17,408 nt of DNA from an uncultured Klebsiella sp. (lineage in GTDB: Bacteria; Pseudomonadota; Gammaproteobacteria; Enterobacterales; Enterobacteriaceae), in NCBI GenBank assembly GCA_902490055.1, contig CABUCP010000012.1, positions 1 to 17,408 on the forward strand. The letters are read 5' to 3'. A model generated the notes under the pieces. The model ran no database searches, was not told the origin of the DNA, and was given only the letters and a program-made list of their open reading frames with translations. The stretch's first letter is position 1. Each line of letters opens with the position of its first letter. Position numbers and translations under genes: made by a program. Positions 4,721-13,437 of this stretch are shown here, in pieces.

Positions 4721-6409
4721 ATGGCAAGTTCGGGCACAACATCAAAAACAATGCGCTTCACCGGCGCGCAGCTGGTTGTTCATTTACTGGAACGCCAGGG
4801 TATCACCACGGTCAGCGGCATTCCGGGCGGTTCCATCCTGCCTATCTACGATGCCTTAAGCCAAAGTACGCAGATCCGCCATATCCTCGCGCGCCACGAG
4901 CAGGGCGCAGGGTTTATCGCCCAGGGGATGGCGCGTACCGAAGGCAAACCGGCGGTTTGTATGGCCTGTAGCGGCCCGGGCGCCACTAACCTGATTACCG
5001 CGATTGCCGACGCTCGCCTGGATTCTATTCCACTGGTCTGCATTACCGGCCAGGTTCCGGCCTCGATGATCGGCACCGATGCTTTCCAGGAAGTCGACAC
5101 CTACGGCATCTCTATCCCCATCACTAAGCATAACTACCTGGTTCGCGATATCGCCGAGCTGCCGCAGGTGATTAGCGACGCTTTCCGTATTGCCCAGTCC
5201 GGGCGTCCGGGGCCGGTGTGGATAGATATTCCTAAGGATGTACAGTCGGCGACCATTGAACTGGAAACCCTGCCGGAGCCGGGCGGGCGCGCCGCAGCGC
5301 CGGAATTTGCCGCAGAACGCGTCCGTGAAGCGGCGGCGATGATCAACGCCGCGCAGCGTCCGGTGTTGTATCTGGGCGGCGGGGTGATTAATGCGCCGCA
5401 GGAGATCCGCGAACTGGCGGAAAAAGCTAACTTGCCGACCACCATGACCTTAATGGCGCTGGGTATGCTGCCAAAAGCGCATCCGCTGTCGCTGGGGATG
5501 CTGGGGATGCACGGCGCGCGCAGCACCAATTTTATTCTGCAAGAAGCTGATTTACTGATTGTTTTAGGTGCGCGTTTTGATGACCGGGCGATTGGCAAGA
5601 CCGAGCAGTTCTGCCCGAACGCGAAGATTATTCACGTCGATATCGACCGCTCCGAGCTTGGCAAAATCAAGCAGCCTCACGTCGCGATTCAGGGTGATGT
5701 CGCGGAGGTCTTAACCCAACTGATCCCGCAGATTGCGGCGCAGCCGCGTGACGAATGGCGCCAGATGGTGGCTGATTTACAGCGCGAATTCCCCTGCGCC
5801 ATCCCGCAGGAGAGCGACCCGTTGTCCCATTACGGCCTGATTAACGCCGTTGCCGCCTGCGTTGATGATGAAGCGATTATTACCACCGACGTTGGCCAGC
5901 ACCAGATGTGGGCGGCGCAGGCTTATCCGCTCAACCGTCCACGTCAGTGGCTGACTTCCGGCGGCCTCGGCACCATGGGCTTCGGCCTGCCGGCGGCGAT
6001 CGGCGCGGCGCTGGCGAATCCGCAGCGTAAGGTTATCTGCTTCTCCGGCGACGGCAGCCTGATGATGAACATTCAGGAGATGGCCACCGCCGCTGAGAAT
6101 CAGCTGGATATTAAAATTATCCTGATGAACAACGAAGCGCTGGGGCTGGTACATCAGCAGCAAAGCCTGTTCTATCCGCAGGGCGTGTTTGCCGCGACCT
6201 ATCCGGGGATGATTAATTTTATGCAGATTGCCGGCGGTTTTGGTCTGCAAACCTGTGATTTAAATAACGAAGCCGATCCGCAGGCGGCGCTGCAAGCGAT
6301 CATCGACCGTCCGGGGCCGGCGTTGATCCACGTGCGCATCGATGCGCAGCAGAAGGTGTATCCGATGGTACCGCCGGGTGCGGCCAATACTGAGATGGTG
6401 GGGGAATAA
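4721..6409 (+). CDS. ilvB: IlvB, acetohydroxy acid synthase I large subunit
   Basis: A 562-residue ThDP-dependent enzyme, the same length as E. coli IlvB and highly similar throughout. It condenses two pyruvates, or pyruvate with 2-oxobutyrate, to acetohydroxy acids, the first common step of valine, leucine and isoleucine synthesis in the cytosol. The catalytic glutamate that activates ThDP is E60 in ARHEQGAGFIAQG; the central domain (about 190-330) is the FAD-binding region; the C-terminal ThDP motif GDGSLMMN with the downstream NN pair is intact. The start ATG 4721 has AAGGA at 4709-4713 with a 7-nt spacer and gives the family N-terminus MASSGTTS. It is expressed through the ivbL attenuator and is 3 nt from ilvN, so the two subunits are coupled. 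Confidence 0.98.
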   Translation: MASSGTTSKTMRFTGAQLVVHLLERQGITTVSGIPGGSILPIYDALSQSTQIRHILARHEQGAGFIAQGMARTEGKPAVCMACSGPGATNLITAIADARLDSIPLVCITGQVPASMIGTDAFQEVDTYGISIPITKHNYLVRDIAELPQVISDAFRIAQSGRPGPVWIDIPKDVQSATIELETLPEPGGRAAAPEFAAERVREAAAMINAAQRPVLYLGGGVINAPQEIRELAEKANLPTTMTLMALGMLPKAHPLSLGMLGMHGARSTNFILQEADLLIVLGARFDDRAIGKTEQFCPNAKIIHVDIDRSELGKIKQPHVAIQGDVAEVLTQLIPQIAAQPRDEWRQMVADLQREFPCAIPQESDPLSHYGLINAVAACVDDEAIITTDVGQHQMWAAQAYPLNRPRQWLTSGGLGTMGFGLPAAIGAALANPQRKVICFSGDGSLMMNIQEMATAAENQLDIKIILMNNEALGLVHQQQSLFYPQGVFAATYPGMINFMQIAGGFGLQTCDLNNEADPQAALQAIIDRPGPALIHVRIDAQQKVYPMVPPGAANTEMVGE

Positions 6410-6412
6410 GCC

Positions 6413-6700
6413 ATGCAAAAACAATGTGATAACGTCATTCTTGAGCTCACCGTCCGCAACCACCCAGGCGTCATGACCCACGTCTGCGGGCTATTTGCCC
6501 GCCGCGCCTTCAACGTCGAAGGCATTCTTTGTCTGCCGATCCAGGGGAGCGAACACAGCCGCATCTGGCTGCTGGTAAACGACGATCAGCGTCTCGGCCA
6601 GATGATTAGCCAGATAGAAAAACTGGAGGACGTTACCAACGTGGCGCGCAACCAGTCCGATCCCACCATGTTTAACAAAATCGCGGTATTCTTCGAATAA
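6413..6700 (+). CDS. ilvN: IlvN, acetohydroxy acid synthase I regulatory subunit
   Basis: A 95-residue ACT-domain protein (E. coli IlvN has 96). It binds IlvB, raises its activity and confers feedback inhibition by valine. The ACT core runs about residues 9-80, starting at [20 protein letters not shown] with the glycine-containing loop that binds valine, and ending FNKIAVFF. The start codon follows the ilvB stop by 3 nt, which points to translational coupling and a fixed subunit ratio. The N-terminus (MQKQCDN) is one residue shorter than in E. coli and otherwise ordinary. Confidence 0.97.
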   Translation: MQKQCDNVILELTVRNHPGVMTHVCGLFARRAFNVEGILCLPIQGSEHSRIWLLVNDDQRLGQMISQIEKLEDVTNVARNQSDPTMFNKIAVFFE

Positions 6701-6723
6701 CGCTCAAAGCTTGAACGGCAGGG

Positions 6724-6749
6724 CGCTTATCGTTAAGGTAAGCGGCTTT
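6724..6749 (+). terminator. Possible weak terminator after ilvN
   Basis: An 8-bp stem (6724-6731 with 6737-6744, one T-G pair, loop GTTAA) is followed by GCTTT, a poor U-tract. It lies 23 bp past the ilvN stop and just before a BIME. Intrinsic termination here would be weak; the BIME may contribute. Confidence 0.4.
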
Positions 6750-6827
6750 GCCGGATGGCGCTGCGCTTATCCGGCCTACAAAGACTGTATCCGTAAGCCG
6801 GATAAGGCGTTTACGCCGCCATCCGGC
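6749..6827. repeat. BIME: two inverted REP elements between ilvN and uhpA
   Basis: Two enteric REP palindromes lie head to head. The first (6749-6779) begins TGCCGGATGGCG and ends CTTATCCGGCCTAC; the second (6793-6827) carries GCCGGATAAGGCG followed by CGCCATCCGGC in reverse order. Such pairs stabilise upstream mRNA 3' ends and can bind DNA gyrase, Pol I or IHF. The pair separates the ilvBN and uhpABC transcription units. Confidence 0.93.
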
Positions 6828-6850
6828 GCTTTCAGGCACCAGGAAACGCC

Positions 6851-7444
6851 ATGACCACCATCGCCCTTATTGACGATCATTTGATTGTCCGCTCCGGCTT
6901 TGCTCAGCTGTTGGGGCTGGAAGCTGATTTTCAGGTCGTCGCCGAATTTGGTAGCGGCCGCGAGGCGCTGGCGGGGCTGCCGGGGCGCGGTGTGCAGGTT
7001 TGTATCTGCGATATCTCAATGCCGGATATTTCCGGGCTGGAGCTGCTAAGCCAGCTGCCGAAGGGGATGGCGACGATCATGCTGTCGGTGCACGATAGCC
7101 CGGCGCTGGTTGAACAAGCGCTTAACGCCGGCGCGCGCGGCTTTCTGTCGAAACGCTGCAGCCCGGATGAACTTATCGCCGCGGTACGCGCCGTAGCGAC
7201 CGGCGGCTGTTATCTCACGCCGGATATCGCCATCAAGCTGGCCGCCGGGCGCCAGGATCCGCTCACCAAACGCGAACGTCAGGTGGCGGAAAAGCTGGCG
7301 CAGGGGATGGCGGTGAAAGAAATTGCCGCCGAGCTTGGGCTGTCGCCGAAGACCGTCCACGTCCACCGCGCCAACCTGCTGGAAAAGCTGGGCGTCAGCA
7401 ACGACGTTGAGCTGGCGCGCCGTATGTTCGACAACTGGCAATGA
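6851..7444 (+). CDS. uhpA: UhpA, response regulator activating uhpT
   Basis: A 197-residue NarL/FixJ-type response regulator, near-identical to E. coli UhpA (196 aa). The receiver domain (about 1-120) carries acidic D8/D9, the phosphoacceptor D54 in CDISMPD, and the conserved K101 region ([10 protein letters not shown]). The LuxR-type DNA-binding domain (about 135-197) has [15 protein letters not shown] and a [20 protein letters not shown] helix-turn-helix. Phosphorylated by UhpB when external glucose-6-phosphate is sensed by UhpC, it binds the uhpT promoter. AGGAAA at 6841-6846 precedes the ATG by 4 nt. The stop overlaps the uhpB start in ATGA (7441-7444), coupling their translation. No promoter stands out upstream because the BIME fills most of the gap. 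Confidence 0.97.
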   Translation: MTTIALIDDHLIVRSGFAQLLGLEADFQVVAEFGSGREALAGLPGRGVQVCICDISMPDISGLELLSQLPKGMATIMLSVHDSPALVEQALNAGARGFLSKRCSPDELIAAVRAVATGGCYLTPDIAIKLAAGRQDPLTKRERQVAEKLAQGMAVKEIAAELGLSPKTVHVHRANLLEKLGVSNDVELARRMFDNWQ

Positions 7445-8943
7445 AAGACATGCTCTCGCGGCTGCTGACGGTCATCGGCTGCGCCTTTATCTTCTCTGCC
7501 GCCTGGTTCTGCCTGTGGAGTATCAGCCTGCATCTGGTGGAACGTCCGGACCTGGCGGTACTGCTGTTTCCCTTTGGCCTGCGGCTGGGTTTAATGCTGC
7601 AGTGCCCGCGCGGTTACTGGCCGGTACTGCTGGGCGCCGAGTGGCTGCTTATCTTTTGGCTGGCGCAGGAAGTGGCGCTGGCGCACCCGATAATATTGAT
7701 GACCGGAAGCCTGCTGACACTGCTGCCGGTGGCGCTGATTTCACGCTATCGCCATCGGCGCGATTGGCTGACGCTACTGCGTCAGGGCGGGGCGCTGATC
7801 GCCGCCGCGCTGCTGCAATCGCTACCGTGGCTGACGCAAGGGAGCGAAGGGCTTACCGCGCTACTGTTGACGCTGACCGGCGGCCTGACGCTAGCGCCGA
7901 TCTGCCTGGTCATCTGGCACTATCTCACCAGCACCGTCTGGCGGCCGCTGGGACCATCGCTGGTCTCGCAGCCGGTTAACTGGCGCGGCCGGCATCTTAT
8001 CTGGTATTTGCTGCTGTTTACCGTCAGCCTGTGGCTACAGCTCGGGTTGCCCGCTGAACTCTCCCGCTTTACCCCTTTCTGCCTGGCGCTGCCGATTATC
8101 GCGCTCGCCTGGCACTACGGCTGGCAGGGGGCGTTGATTGCCGCCCTGATGAACGCCATCGCGCTGATTGCCAGCCAGACCTGGCACGATCACCCGGTTG
8201 ATTTACTGCTTTCGCTGCTGGCGCAAAGCCTGACTGGCCTATTGCTGGGGGCGGGGATCCAGCGGCTGCGCGAGCTTAACCAGTCGCTACAGAACGAACT
8301 GGCGCGCAATCGTCGATTGGCGGAACGCTTGCTGGAAACGGAAGAGAGCGTGCGCCGCGACGTTGCGCGCGAGCTTCATGACGATATCGGCCAGACCATC
8401 ACCGCTATCCGCACTCAGGCGGGGATCGTCCAGCGCCTGGCGCCGAATAACGGCAGCGTGCGTCAGAGCGGCCAACTGATTGAACAGCTCTCGCTGGGGG
8501 TGTACGACTCGGTGCGCCGCCTGCTTGGCCGCCTGCGTCCGCGTCAGCTTGACGATCTGCCGCTCGAACAGGCGGTGCGTTCGCTGATGCGTGAGATGGA
8601 GCTGGATGACCGCGGTATCGTCAGCCATCTCGAATGGCGGATTAGCGAGGCGGGGTTGAGCGAAAACCAGCGCGTGACGCTGTTCCGCGTTTGCCAGGAA
8701 GGGCTGAATAATATTGTTAAACACGCCAGCGCCAGCGCCGTCACCCTGCAAGGATGGCAGCAGGATGGGCGGCTGATGCTGGTGCTGGAGGATGACGGCT
8801 GCGGCCTGCCGCCGGGCTCGAACCTACAGGGCTTCGGCCTGACCGGCATGCGTGAACGCGTCACCGCGCTGGGCGGCACGCTGACCATCTCCTGCACGCA
8901 CGGCACCCGCGTGTGCGTCAATCTACCGCTGCGTTACGCCTGA
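7441..8943 (+). CDS. uhpB: UhpB, membrane sensor histidine kinase for hexose phosphates
   Basis: A 500-residue kinase, the same length as E. coli UhpB. The N-terminal half (about 1-275) is a MASE1-type domain of roughly eight to ten membrane segments; the cytoplasmic C-terminal half is a HisKA_3 kinase. The phosphorylated histidine is H313 in [16 protein letters not shown], the ATPase N-box is [12 protein letters not shown], and the G-boxes are [11 protein letters not shown] and [11 protein letters not shown]. It works with UhpC, which binds external glucose-6-phosphate, and phosphorylates UhpA. The start overlaps the uhpA stop by 4 nt, and uhpC begins 11 nt after its stop, so uhpABC read as one operon. 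Confidence 0.97.
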   Translation: MKDMLSRLLTVIGCAFIFSAAWFCLWSISLHLVERPDLAVLLFPFGLRLGLMLQCPRGYWPVLLGAEWLLIFWLAQEVALAHPIILMTGSLLTLLPVALISRYRHRRDWLTLLRQGGALIAAALLQSLPWLTQGSEGLTALLLTLTGGLTLAPICLVIWHYLTSTVWRPLGPSLVSQPVNWRGRHLIWYLLLFTVSLWLQLGLPAELSRFTPFCLALPIIALAWHYGWQGALIAALMNAIALIASQTWHDHPVDLLLSLLAQSLTGLLLGAGIQRLRELNQSLQNELARNRRLAERLLETEESVRRDVARELHDDIGQTITAIRTQAGIVQRLAPNNGSVRQSGQLIEQLSLGVYDSVRRLLGRLRPRQLDDLPLEQAVRSLMREMELDDRGIVSHLEWRISEAGLSENQRVTLFRVCQEGLNNIVKHASASAVTLQGWQQDGRLMLVLEDDGCGLPPGSNLQGFGLTGMRERVTALGGTLTISCTHGTRVCVNLPLRYA

Positions 8944-8954
8944 GAGGAGCGCCG

Positions 8955-10283
8955 ATGTTTGCCTTTTTGAAAGCCCCGCCGGACGCCGCGCCGATTAGCG
9001 ATAAACGTGAGCTGGACGAGCGCTATCGTTACTGGCGTCGCCATATCCTGCTTACCATCTGGCTTGGCTATGCGCTGTTTTATTTCACCCGCAAAAGCTT
9101 TAATGCCGCGGTTCCCGAGATCCTCGCCAGTAACGTGCTGACCCGCAGCGATATCGGCCTGCTGGCCACGCTGTTCTACATCACCTACGGGTTGTCGAAA
9201 TTTTTTTCCGGTATCGTCAGCGACCGCTCCGACGCCCGCTATTTTATGGGGCTGGGGCTGATTGCCACCGGGGTGGTGAATATTCTGTTCGGTTTTTCCA
9301 CTTCGCTGTGGGCCTTCGCACTGTTGTGGGCGCTGAACGCCTTCTTCCAGGGCTGGGGCTCGCCGGTCTGCGCCCGGCTGCTGACGGCCTGGTATTCGCG
9401 AACCGAGCGCGGCGGCTGGTGGGCGCTGTGGAATACGGCGCATAACGTCGGCGGCGCGCTGATCCCAATGGTCGTGGGCGCGGCGGCGCTGCATTACGGC
9501 TGGCGAATGGGGATGACCATTGCCGGCAGCCTGGCGATCCTCGCCGGGCTGTATTTGTGCTGGCGGTTGCGCGACCGCCCACAGGCGGTGGGATTACCCG
9601 CCGTGGGCGACTGGCGGCACGATGCGCTGGAAATCGCCCAGCAGCAGGAAGGCGCAGGGCTGACGCGCAAAGAGATCCTTACCCGCTACGTACTGGCGAA
9701 TCCCTATATCTGGCTGTTGTCGTTGTGCTATGTGCTGGTATACGTGGTGCGGGCGGCGATTAACGACTGGGGCAATCTGTATATGTCGGAGACGCTCGGC
9801 GTCGATCTGGTGACGGCGAATTCGGCGGTCACCATGTTCGAACTGGGCGGTTTTATCGGCGCGCTGGTGGCGGGTTGGGGGTCGGATAAGCTGTTTAACG
9901 GCAACCGTGGGCCGATGAATCTGATCTTCGCCGCCGGAATTTTGCTGTCAGTTGGCGGCCTGTGGCTGATGCCATTCGCCAGCTATGTGATGCAGGCGGC
10001 CTGCTTCTTCACCACCGGTTTCTTCGTGTTCGGCCCACAGATGTTGATCGGCATGGCGGCGGCAGAGTGTTCGCATAAAGCAGCCGCCGGGGCGGCGACC
10101 GGTTTTGTCGGCCTGTTCGCTTATCTTGGCGCTTCGCTCTCCGGCTGGCCGCTGGCGCAGGTGATGGATAGCTGGCACTGGACCGGTTTCTTCGTGGTGA
10201 TCGCTATCGCCGCCGGTATTTCCGCGCTGCTGCTGCTGCCGTTTTTAAACGCGCAGGCACCGCGTACCGCCAACGAAGCGTGA
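8955..10283 (+). CDS. uhpC: UhpC, MFS glucose-6-phosphate sensor
   Basis: A 442-residue 12-TM protein of the organophosphate:phosphate antiporter family (E. coli UhpC is 439 aa). It resembles UhpT but works mainly as the membrane receptor that detects external glucose-6-phosphate and switches on UhpB. The N-terminal [21 protein letters not shown] region and the C-terminal [25 protein letters not shown] stretch are highly conserved. A frame opens earlier at 8913 inside uhpB, but ATG 8955 is preferred: GAGGAG at 8944-8949 with a 5-nt spacer, and it gives the family start. The C-terminus is a few residues longer (ending TANEA). Its TGA stop (10281-10283) lies inside the predicted CRP site for uhpT. 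Confidence 0.96.
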   Translation: MFAFLKAPPDAAPISDKRELDERYRYWRRHILLTIWLGYALFYFTRKSFNAAVPEILASNVLTRSDIGLLATLFYITYGLSKFFSGIVSDRSDARYFMGLGLIATGVVNILFGFSTSLWAFALLWALNAFFQGWGSPVCARLLTAWYSRTERGGWWALWNTAHNVGGALIPMVVGAAALHYGWRMGMTIAGSLAILAGLYLCWRLRDRPQAVGLPAVGDWRHDALEIAQQQEGAGLTRKEILTRYVLANPYIWLLSLCYVLVYVVRAAINDWGNLYMSETLGVDLVTANSAVTMFELGGFIGALVAGWGSDKLFNGNRGPMNLIFAAGILLSVGGLWLMPFASYVMQAACFFTTGFFVFGPQMLIGMAAAECSHKAAAGAATGFVGLFAYLGASLSGWPLAQVMDSWHWTGFFVVIAIAAGISALLLLPFLNAQAPRTANEA

Positions 10284-10294
10284 TGTAGCTCACC
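10279..10294 (+). promoter_or_regulatory. CRP site of the uhpT promoter
   Basis: CGTGA (10279-10283), a 6-nt spacer and TCACC (10290-10294) match the CRP consensus at 8 of 10 arm positions. The centre, 10286.5, is at -103.5 relative to the inferred start at 10390, the position I recall for CRP at E. coli uhpT. It overlaps the uhpC stop codon. Confidence 0.8.
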
Positions 10295-10310
10295 CTTTGG
10301 CCCCGAATGA

Positions 10311-10325
10311 GGCAAAACTAAGAAA
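10311..10325 (+). promoter_or_regulatory. UhpA-binding box of the uhpT promoter
   Basis: GGCAAAACTAAGAAA fits the UhpA target pattern GGCAAAACNNNGAAA that I recall for enteric uhpT promoters. It covers about -79 to -65 relative to the inferred start at 10390, the strong-site position. Weaker UhpA sites probably lie between it and the -10, but none is as clear. Confidence 0.8.
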
Positions 10326-10377
10326 TTTTCCCGGTTTCACCTGGACGACGTCTCAGGCCAGACGGCGCGCTGATTTT

Positions 10378-10383
10378 TACAAT
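10378..10383 (+). promoter_or_regulatory. -10 element of the uhpT promoter
   Basis: TACAAT lies 46 bp before the uhpT start codon and sets the transcription start near 10390. No recognisable -35 sits 16-18 nt upstream, consistent with dependence on UhpA and CRP. Confidence 0.7.
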
Positions 10384-10428
10384 GCCTGGTTATTACTCAG
10401 GCATAAAAAATCAGCTCAGGAGATACCC

Positions 10429-11820
10429 ATGCTGGCCTTTCTGAACCAGGTACGTAAGCCGACCCTGGATCTGCCGCTCGATGTGCGGCGCAAAATGTGG
10501 TTCAAACCCTTCATGCAGTCCTATCTGGTGGTTTTCATCGGCTACCTGACCATGTACCTGATCCGCAAGAACTTTAACATCGCGCAGAACGACATGATCT
10601 CGACCTACGGGCTGAGCATGACGCAACTGGGGATGATTGGCCTGGGCTTCTCGATCACCTACGGCGTGGGTAAGACTCTGGTCTCCTATTATGCCGACGG
10701 TAAAAATACTAAGCAGTTCCTGCCGTTTATGTTGATTCTCTCCGCCATCTGTATGCTGGGCTTTAGCGCCAGCATGGGCGCGGGTTCAACCAGTCTATTC
10801 CTGATGATCGCCTTCTACGCCCTGAGCGGCTTTTTCCAGAGTACCGGCGGTTCGTGCAGCTACTCGACTATCACCAAGTGGACGCCGCGCCGCAAACGCG
10901 GCACCTTCCTTGGGTTCTGGAATATTTCTCATAACCTCGGCGGCGCAGGCGCGGCGGGCGTAGCGCTGCTTGGCGCCAACTACCTGTTCGATGGTCACGT
11001 CATCGGTATGTTTATCTTCCCGTCGATTATCGCGCTGATTGTGGGCTTTATCGGCCTGCGGTTTGGTAGCGACTCTCCGGAAGCCTATGGACTCGGCACG
11101 GCGGAGGAGCTGTTTGGCGAAGCGATCAGCGAAGAGGACAAAGAAACCGAAGAGAACGCGATGACCAAATGGCAAATCTTTGTCGAGTACGTGCTGAAAA
11201 ACAAAGTGATTTGGCTGCTGTGCTTCTCCAACATTTTCCTCTACGTGGTACGTATCGGCATCGATCAGTGGTCCACCGTCTATGCCTTCCAGGAGCTGAA
11301 GCTGTCTAAAGAGGTGGCGATTCAGGGCTTTACTCTGTTTGAAGTCGGCGCACTAGTTGGCACGCTGCTGTGGGGCTGGCTGTCGGATCTGGCCAATGGC
11401 CGCCGCGCGCTGGTAGCCTGCGTCGCGTTGGCGCTGATTATCGCCACCCTCGGGGTTTATCAACACGCCAGCAACCAGTATGTCTATCTGGCCTCACTGT
11501 TTGCGCTGGGCTTCCTGGTGTTTGGTCCGCAGCTGCTGATCGGCGTTGCCGCCGTCGGCTTTGTGCCGAAAAAGGCGATTGGCGCCGCTGATGGGATCAA
11601 GGGCACTTTCGCCTATTTGATTGGCGATAGCTTTGCCAAACTGGGCCTCGGGATGATCGCCGACGGTACGCCGGTCTTCGGCCTGACCGGCTGGGCCGGA
11701 ACCTTTGCGGCGCTGGATGCCGCCGCCATCGGCTGTATCTGCCTGATGGCCATCGTGGCTATCTTCGAAGAACGTAAAATTCGCCGCGAGAAAAAGAAAC
11801 CGATTTTGCAGACTGCCTGA
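10429..11820 (+). CDS. uhpT: UhpT, hexose-6-phosphate:phosphate antiporter
   Basis: A 463-residue, 12-TM inner-membrane antiporter, identical in length to E. coli UhpT and very similar throughout. It takes up glucose-6-phosphate and related sugar phosphates in exchange for inorganic phosphate, and is the route by which fosfomycin enters cells. Essential arginines R46 (YLIRKNFN) and R275 (YVVRIGID) are present, as are D388 and K391 (GAADGIKG), which govern substrate charge preference. No truncation or frameshift is seen. The frame is open upstream to 10297, but ATG 10429 is right: AGGAGA at 10418-10423 with a 5-nt spacer and the family N-terminus [15 protein letters not shown]. Transcription comes from its own UhpA/CRP-dependent promoter. 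Confidence 0.98.
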   Translation: MLAFLNQVRKPTLDLPLDVRRKMWFKPFMQSYLVVFIGYLTMYLIRKNFNIAQNDMISTYGLSMTQLGMIGLGFSITYGVGKTLVSYYADGKNTKQFLPFMLILSAICMLGFSASMGAGSTSLFLMIAFYALSGFFQSTGGSCSYSTITKWTPRRKRGTFLGFWNISHNLGGAGAAGVALLGANYLFDGHVIGMFIFPSIIALIVGFIGLRFGSDSPEAYGLGTAEELFGEAISEEDKETEENAMTKWQIFVEYVLKNKVIWLLCFSNIFLYVVRIGIDQWSTVYAFQELKLSKEVAIQGFTLFEVGALVGTLLWGWLSDLANGRRALVACVALALIIATLGVYQHASNQYVYLASLFALGFLVFGPQLLIGVAAVGFVPKKAIGAADGIKGTFAYLIGDSFAKLGLGMIADGTPVFGLTGWAGTFAALDAAAIGCICLMAIVAIFEERKIRREKKKPILQTA

Positions 11821-11843
11821 GTCATCAGGTAATGGGTAACCTT

Positions 11844-11870
11844 GCCCGGCCATTGCGCCGGGCTTTTTTT
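11844..11870 (+). terminator. Intrinsic terminator of uhpT
   Basis: A perfect 7-bp GC stem (GCCCGGC 11844-11850, GCCGGGC 11857-11863) with a 6-nt loop is followed by seven T residues. It ends at the stop of the convergent LysR gene, so the two genes are separated by this hairpin alone. Confidence 0.93.
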
Positions 11871-12774
11871 ATCGTTCCTGCTGGCTGGTTTGCAGCAGCA
11901 GTTCCCGCAGCCACTGTTGCGCCGGATCGCGATGATTGCGTTCGTGCCAGGCCATGCTTTTGGTAAAGCCGGGGATCGCCAGCGGCGGGACAGCGATTTT
12001 CATGCCGCTGGCCATTTTCGCCAACCTGCGCGGTACTACGGCGATCATTTCGCTCACCGCCAGCACTTCCGGCAACACCAGAAAACTGCTGACCGACAAT
12101 CCTACTCGCCGGGTCCGGCCAAGCGCCGCCAGCGCGTCGTCGGTCACGCCGCGAAAGCTATCGCCCTGCCATGAAACCAACACATGTTCCAGCGCACAGA
12201 AGCGGTCGAGCGTCAGCGGTTGGTTGGCCTGCGGATGGTCTTCGCGCAGCAGGCAGACATACTCTTCCTGATACAGCGCCCGGCTGTGCAGCTCAGGCGG
12301 CGTATCGTGGGGCGTCAACAGCGCAATATCCACTTCTCCGCGTTCGGTCTGCGCCAGCAGCGTGGCCGGCGATTCGGGAATAATGCGCACGCGGATACCC
12401 GGCGCCAGCGGCTTCAATGCGGCAATAAACGGCACGATCACCGCTTTCAGCGCGTAGTCGGTGGCGGCAATGGTCCAGGTGAAATCAGCCTCCAGGGGAT
12501 CGAAAACGACCGGTTGCAGCAGGGCTTCGGCATCGGTCAGTAGTTGCTTTAGCGGAGCCGCCAGCGCCTGGGCGCGCAGCGTCGGCACCATGCCGTGCGG
12601 GGCGCGGATAAACAGCGGGTCATTGAAGGCGTCGCGCAGGCGGGTGAGCATGCCGCTGACCGCCGGCTGGGTGAGCGCCAGCCGTGCCGCCGCCCGGGTG
12701 ACGCTGCGTTCATCGAGCAGCGCATCCAGCGTTTTCAGCAGGTTGAGATCGAGGTTTCTGATATCAGATTTCAT
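11869..12774 (-). CDS. LysR-family transcriptional regulator, target unknown
   Basis: A 301-residue LysR-type regulator. The winged helix-turn-helix is near the N-terminus (residues about 8-65: LNLLKTLDALLDERSVTRAA, then TQPAVSGMLTRLRDAFNDPLF), in the style of the NodD/LeuO/YbeF branch. The remainder is the periplasmic-binding-like effector domain. Starts at 12783 and 12789 (TTG) are also open, with no clear Shine-Dalgarno for any; ATG 12774 gives the usual branch start MKSDIRNLDLNLL. It is convergent with uhpT and divergent from yicN across about 105 bp, so yicN is a candidate target. In E. coli K-12 ade and yicO occupy this place. I do not recognise a named orthologue. Confidence 0.85.
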   Translation of the reverse strand: MKSDIRNLDLNLLKTLDALLDERSVTRAAARLALTQPAVSGMLTRLRDAFNDPLFIRAPHGMVPTLRAQALAAPLKQLLTDAEALLQPVVFDPLEADFTWTIAATDYALKAVIVPFIAALKPLAPGIRVRIIPESPATLLAQTERGEVDIALLTPHDTPPELHSRALYQEEYVCLLREDHPQANQPLTLDRFCALEHVLVSWQGDSFRGVTDDALAALGRTRRVGLSVSSFLVLPEVLAVSEMIAVVPRRLAKMASGMKIAVPPLAIPGFTKSMAWHERNHRDPAQQWLRELLLQTSQQER

Positions 12775-12822
12775 GATAGCCATCCGCAAACGCGATAAGT
12801 CACATTATGGTACGTCCGGCAG

Positions 12823-12850
12823 TCGACAGCAGGCAAATTCCCATTATGAT
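12823..12850 (+). promoter_or_regulatory. Predicted yicN promoter
   Basis: TCGACA (12823-12828), a 16-nt spacer and TATGAT (12845-12850) form a good sigma70 promoter with a start near 12857, about 23 nt before the yicN ATG. A small dyad, ATAA-N6-TTAT (12795-12808), lies upstream and overlaps a possible minus-strand -10 (CATAAT, 12809-12804) for the LysR gene. Confidence 0.55.
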
Positions 12851-12879
12851 AGTGAGGCTGCGATTGGATGAGAGGATGC

Positions 12880-13332
12880 ATGATCTGGATAGGACTGGCC
12901 ACCCTGGTAGTGGTATTTGTTGTGGGATTTCGGGTGCTTACCTCTGATTCACGCCGCGCGATTCGCCGCCTGAGCGAACGCCTTGGTATTACTCCCGTCC
13001 CGCTGGAATCGATGATCGATCAGTTGGGAAAAACCGCCGGTAATGAGTATTTACGTTACCTTGAGCGGCCGAATGAAGCGCATTTGCAGAACGCCGCGCA
13101 GGTCCTGCTGATCTGGCAGGCGTCTATCGTTGATGCCAGCGAAAAGAACCTGCATTACTGGTATCGCCTGATGCAAAAAGCGCGTTTAGCGGCGCCGATT
13201 ACCGATGCGCAAATTCGCCTCGCGCAAGGGTTTCTGCGCGAACTGGATCCGGATGTGAGCGATTTGCATAATCTGCAGCAGCGCTATAACGCGCTATTCC
13301 TGCCGGAAGACGGCGTGCACTGGTTGCACTGA
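12880..13332 (+). CDS. yicN: YicN, DUF1198 membrane-anchored protein of unknown function
   Basis: A 150-residue protein, the same length as E. coli YicN and clearly similar (FVVGFRVLTS near the N-terminus, HLQNAAQVLLIWQ in the middle, EDGVHWLH at the end). One N-terminal membrane segment (about residues 2-20) is followed by a mostly helical soluble domain that should be cytoplasmic, given the arginines right after the segment. No catalytic motif is visible and I know of no established role. An earlier in-frame ATG at 12868 is less likely; AGAGG just upstream of 12880 serves ATG 12880, which gives the family start MIWI. The distance to the next gene is 102 bp, with its own hairpin, so co-transcription is uncertain. 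Confidence 0.9.
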   Translation: MIWIGLATLVVVFVVGFRVLTSDSRRAIRRLSERLGITPVPLESMIDQLGKTAGNEYLRYLERPNEAHLQNAAQVLLIWQASIVDASEKNLHYWYRLMQKARLAAPITDAQIRLAQGFLRELDPDVSDLHNLQQRYNALFLPEDGVHWLH

Positions 13333-13393
13333 TATCACTGCTGCTTATGAGCATTATCAAGGATGGTGATTCGATTTATATCACTCTCCGGCG

Positions 13394-13437
13394 CATGATT
13401 AACCTCGTTAAAACAATCGTTCACGAGGTTAATCATG
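13394..13437 (+). promoter_or_regulatory. 15-bp inverted repeat covering the RBS and start codon of the SRPBCC gene
   Basis: CATGATTAACCTCG (13394-13407) and CGAGGTTAATCATG (13424-13437) are perfect reverse complements, with one further T-A pair inside (13408/13423) and a 14-nt loop. The 3' arm contains the GAGG Shine-Dalgarno (13425-13428) and the ATG (13435-13437). On RNA the hairpin would hide both; on DNA it could be a repressor operator. Confidence 0.75.

Noticed and set aside
4254..4751. 165-codon minus-strand frame opposite istR and ivbL
   Set aside because: It runs antisense through two terminators, istR and the ivbL valine codons, and its composition is explained by those elements.
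7323..7979. Plus-strand frame spanning uhpA and uhpB in another phase
   Set aside because: Shadow of two well-supported genes, with alanine/arginine-rich out-of-frame composition.
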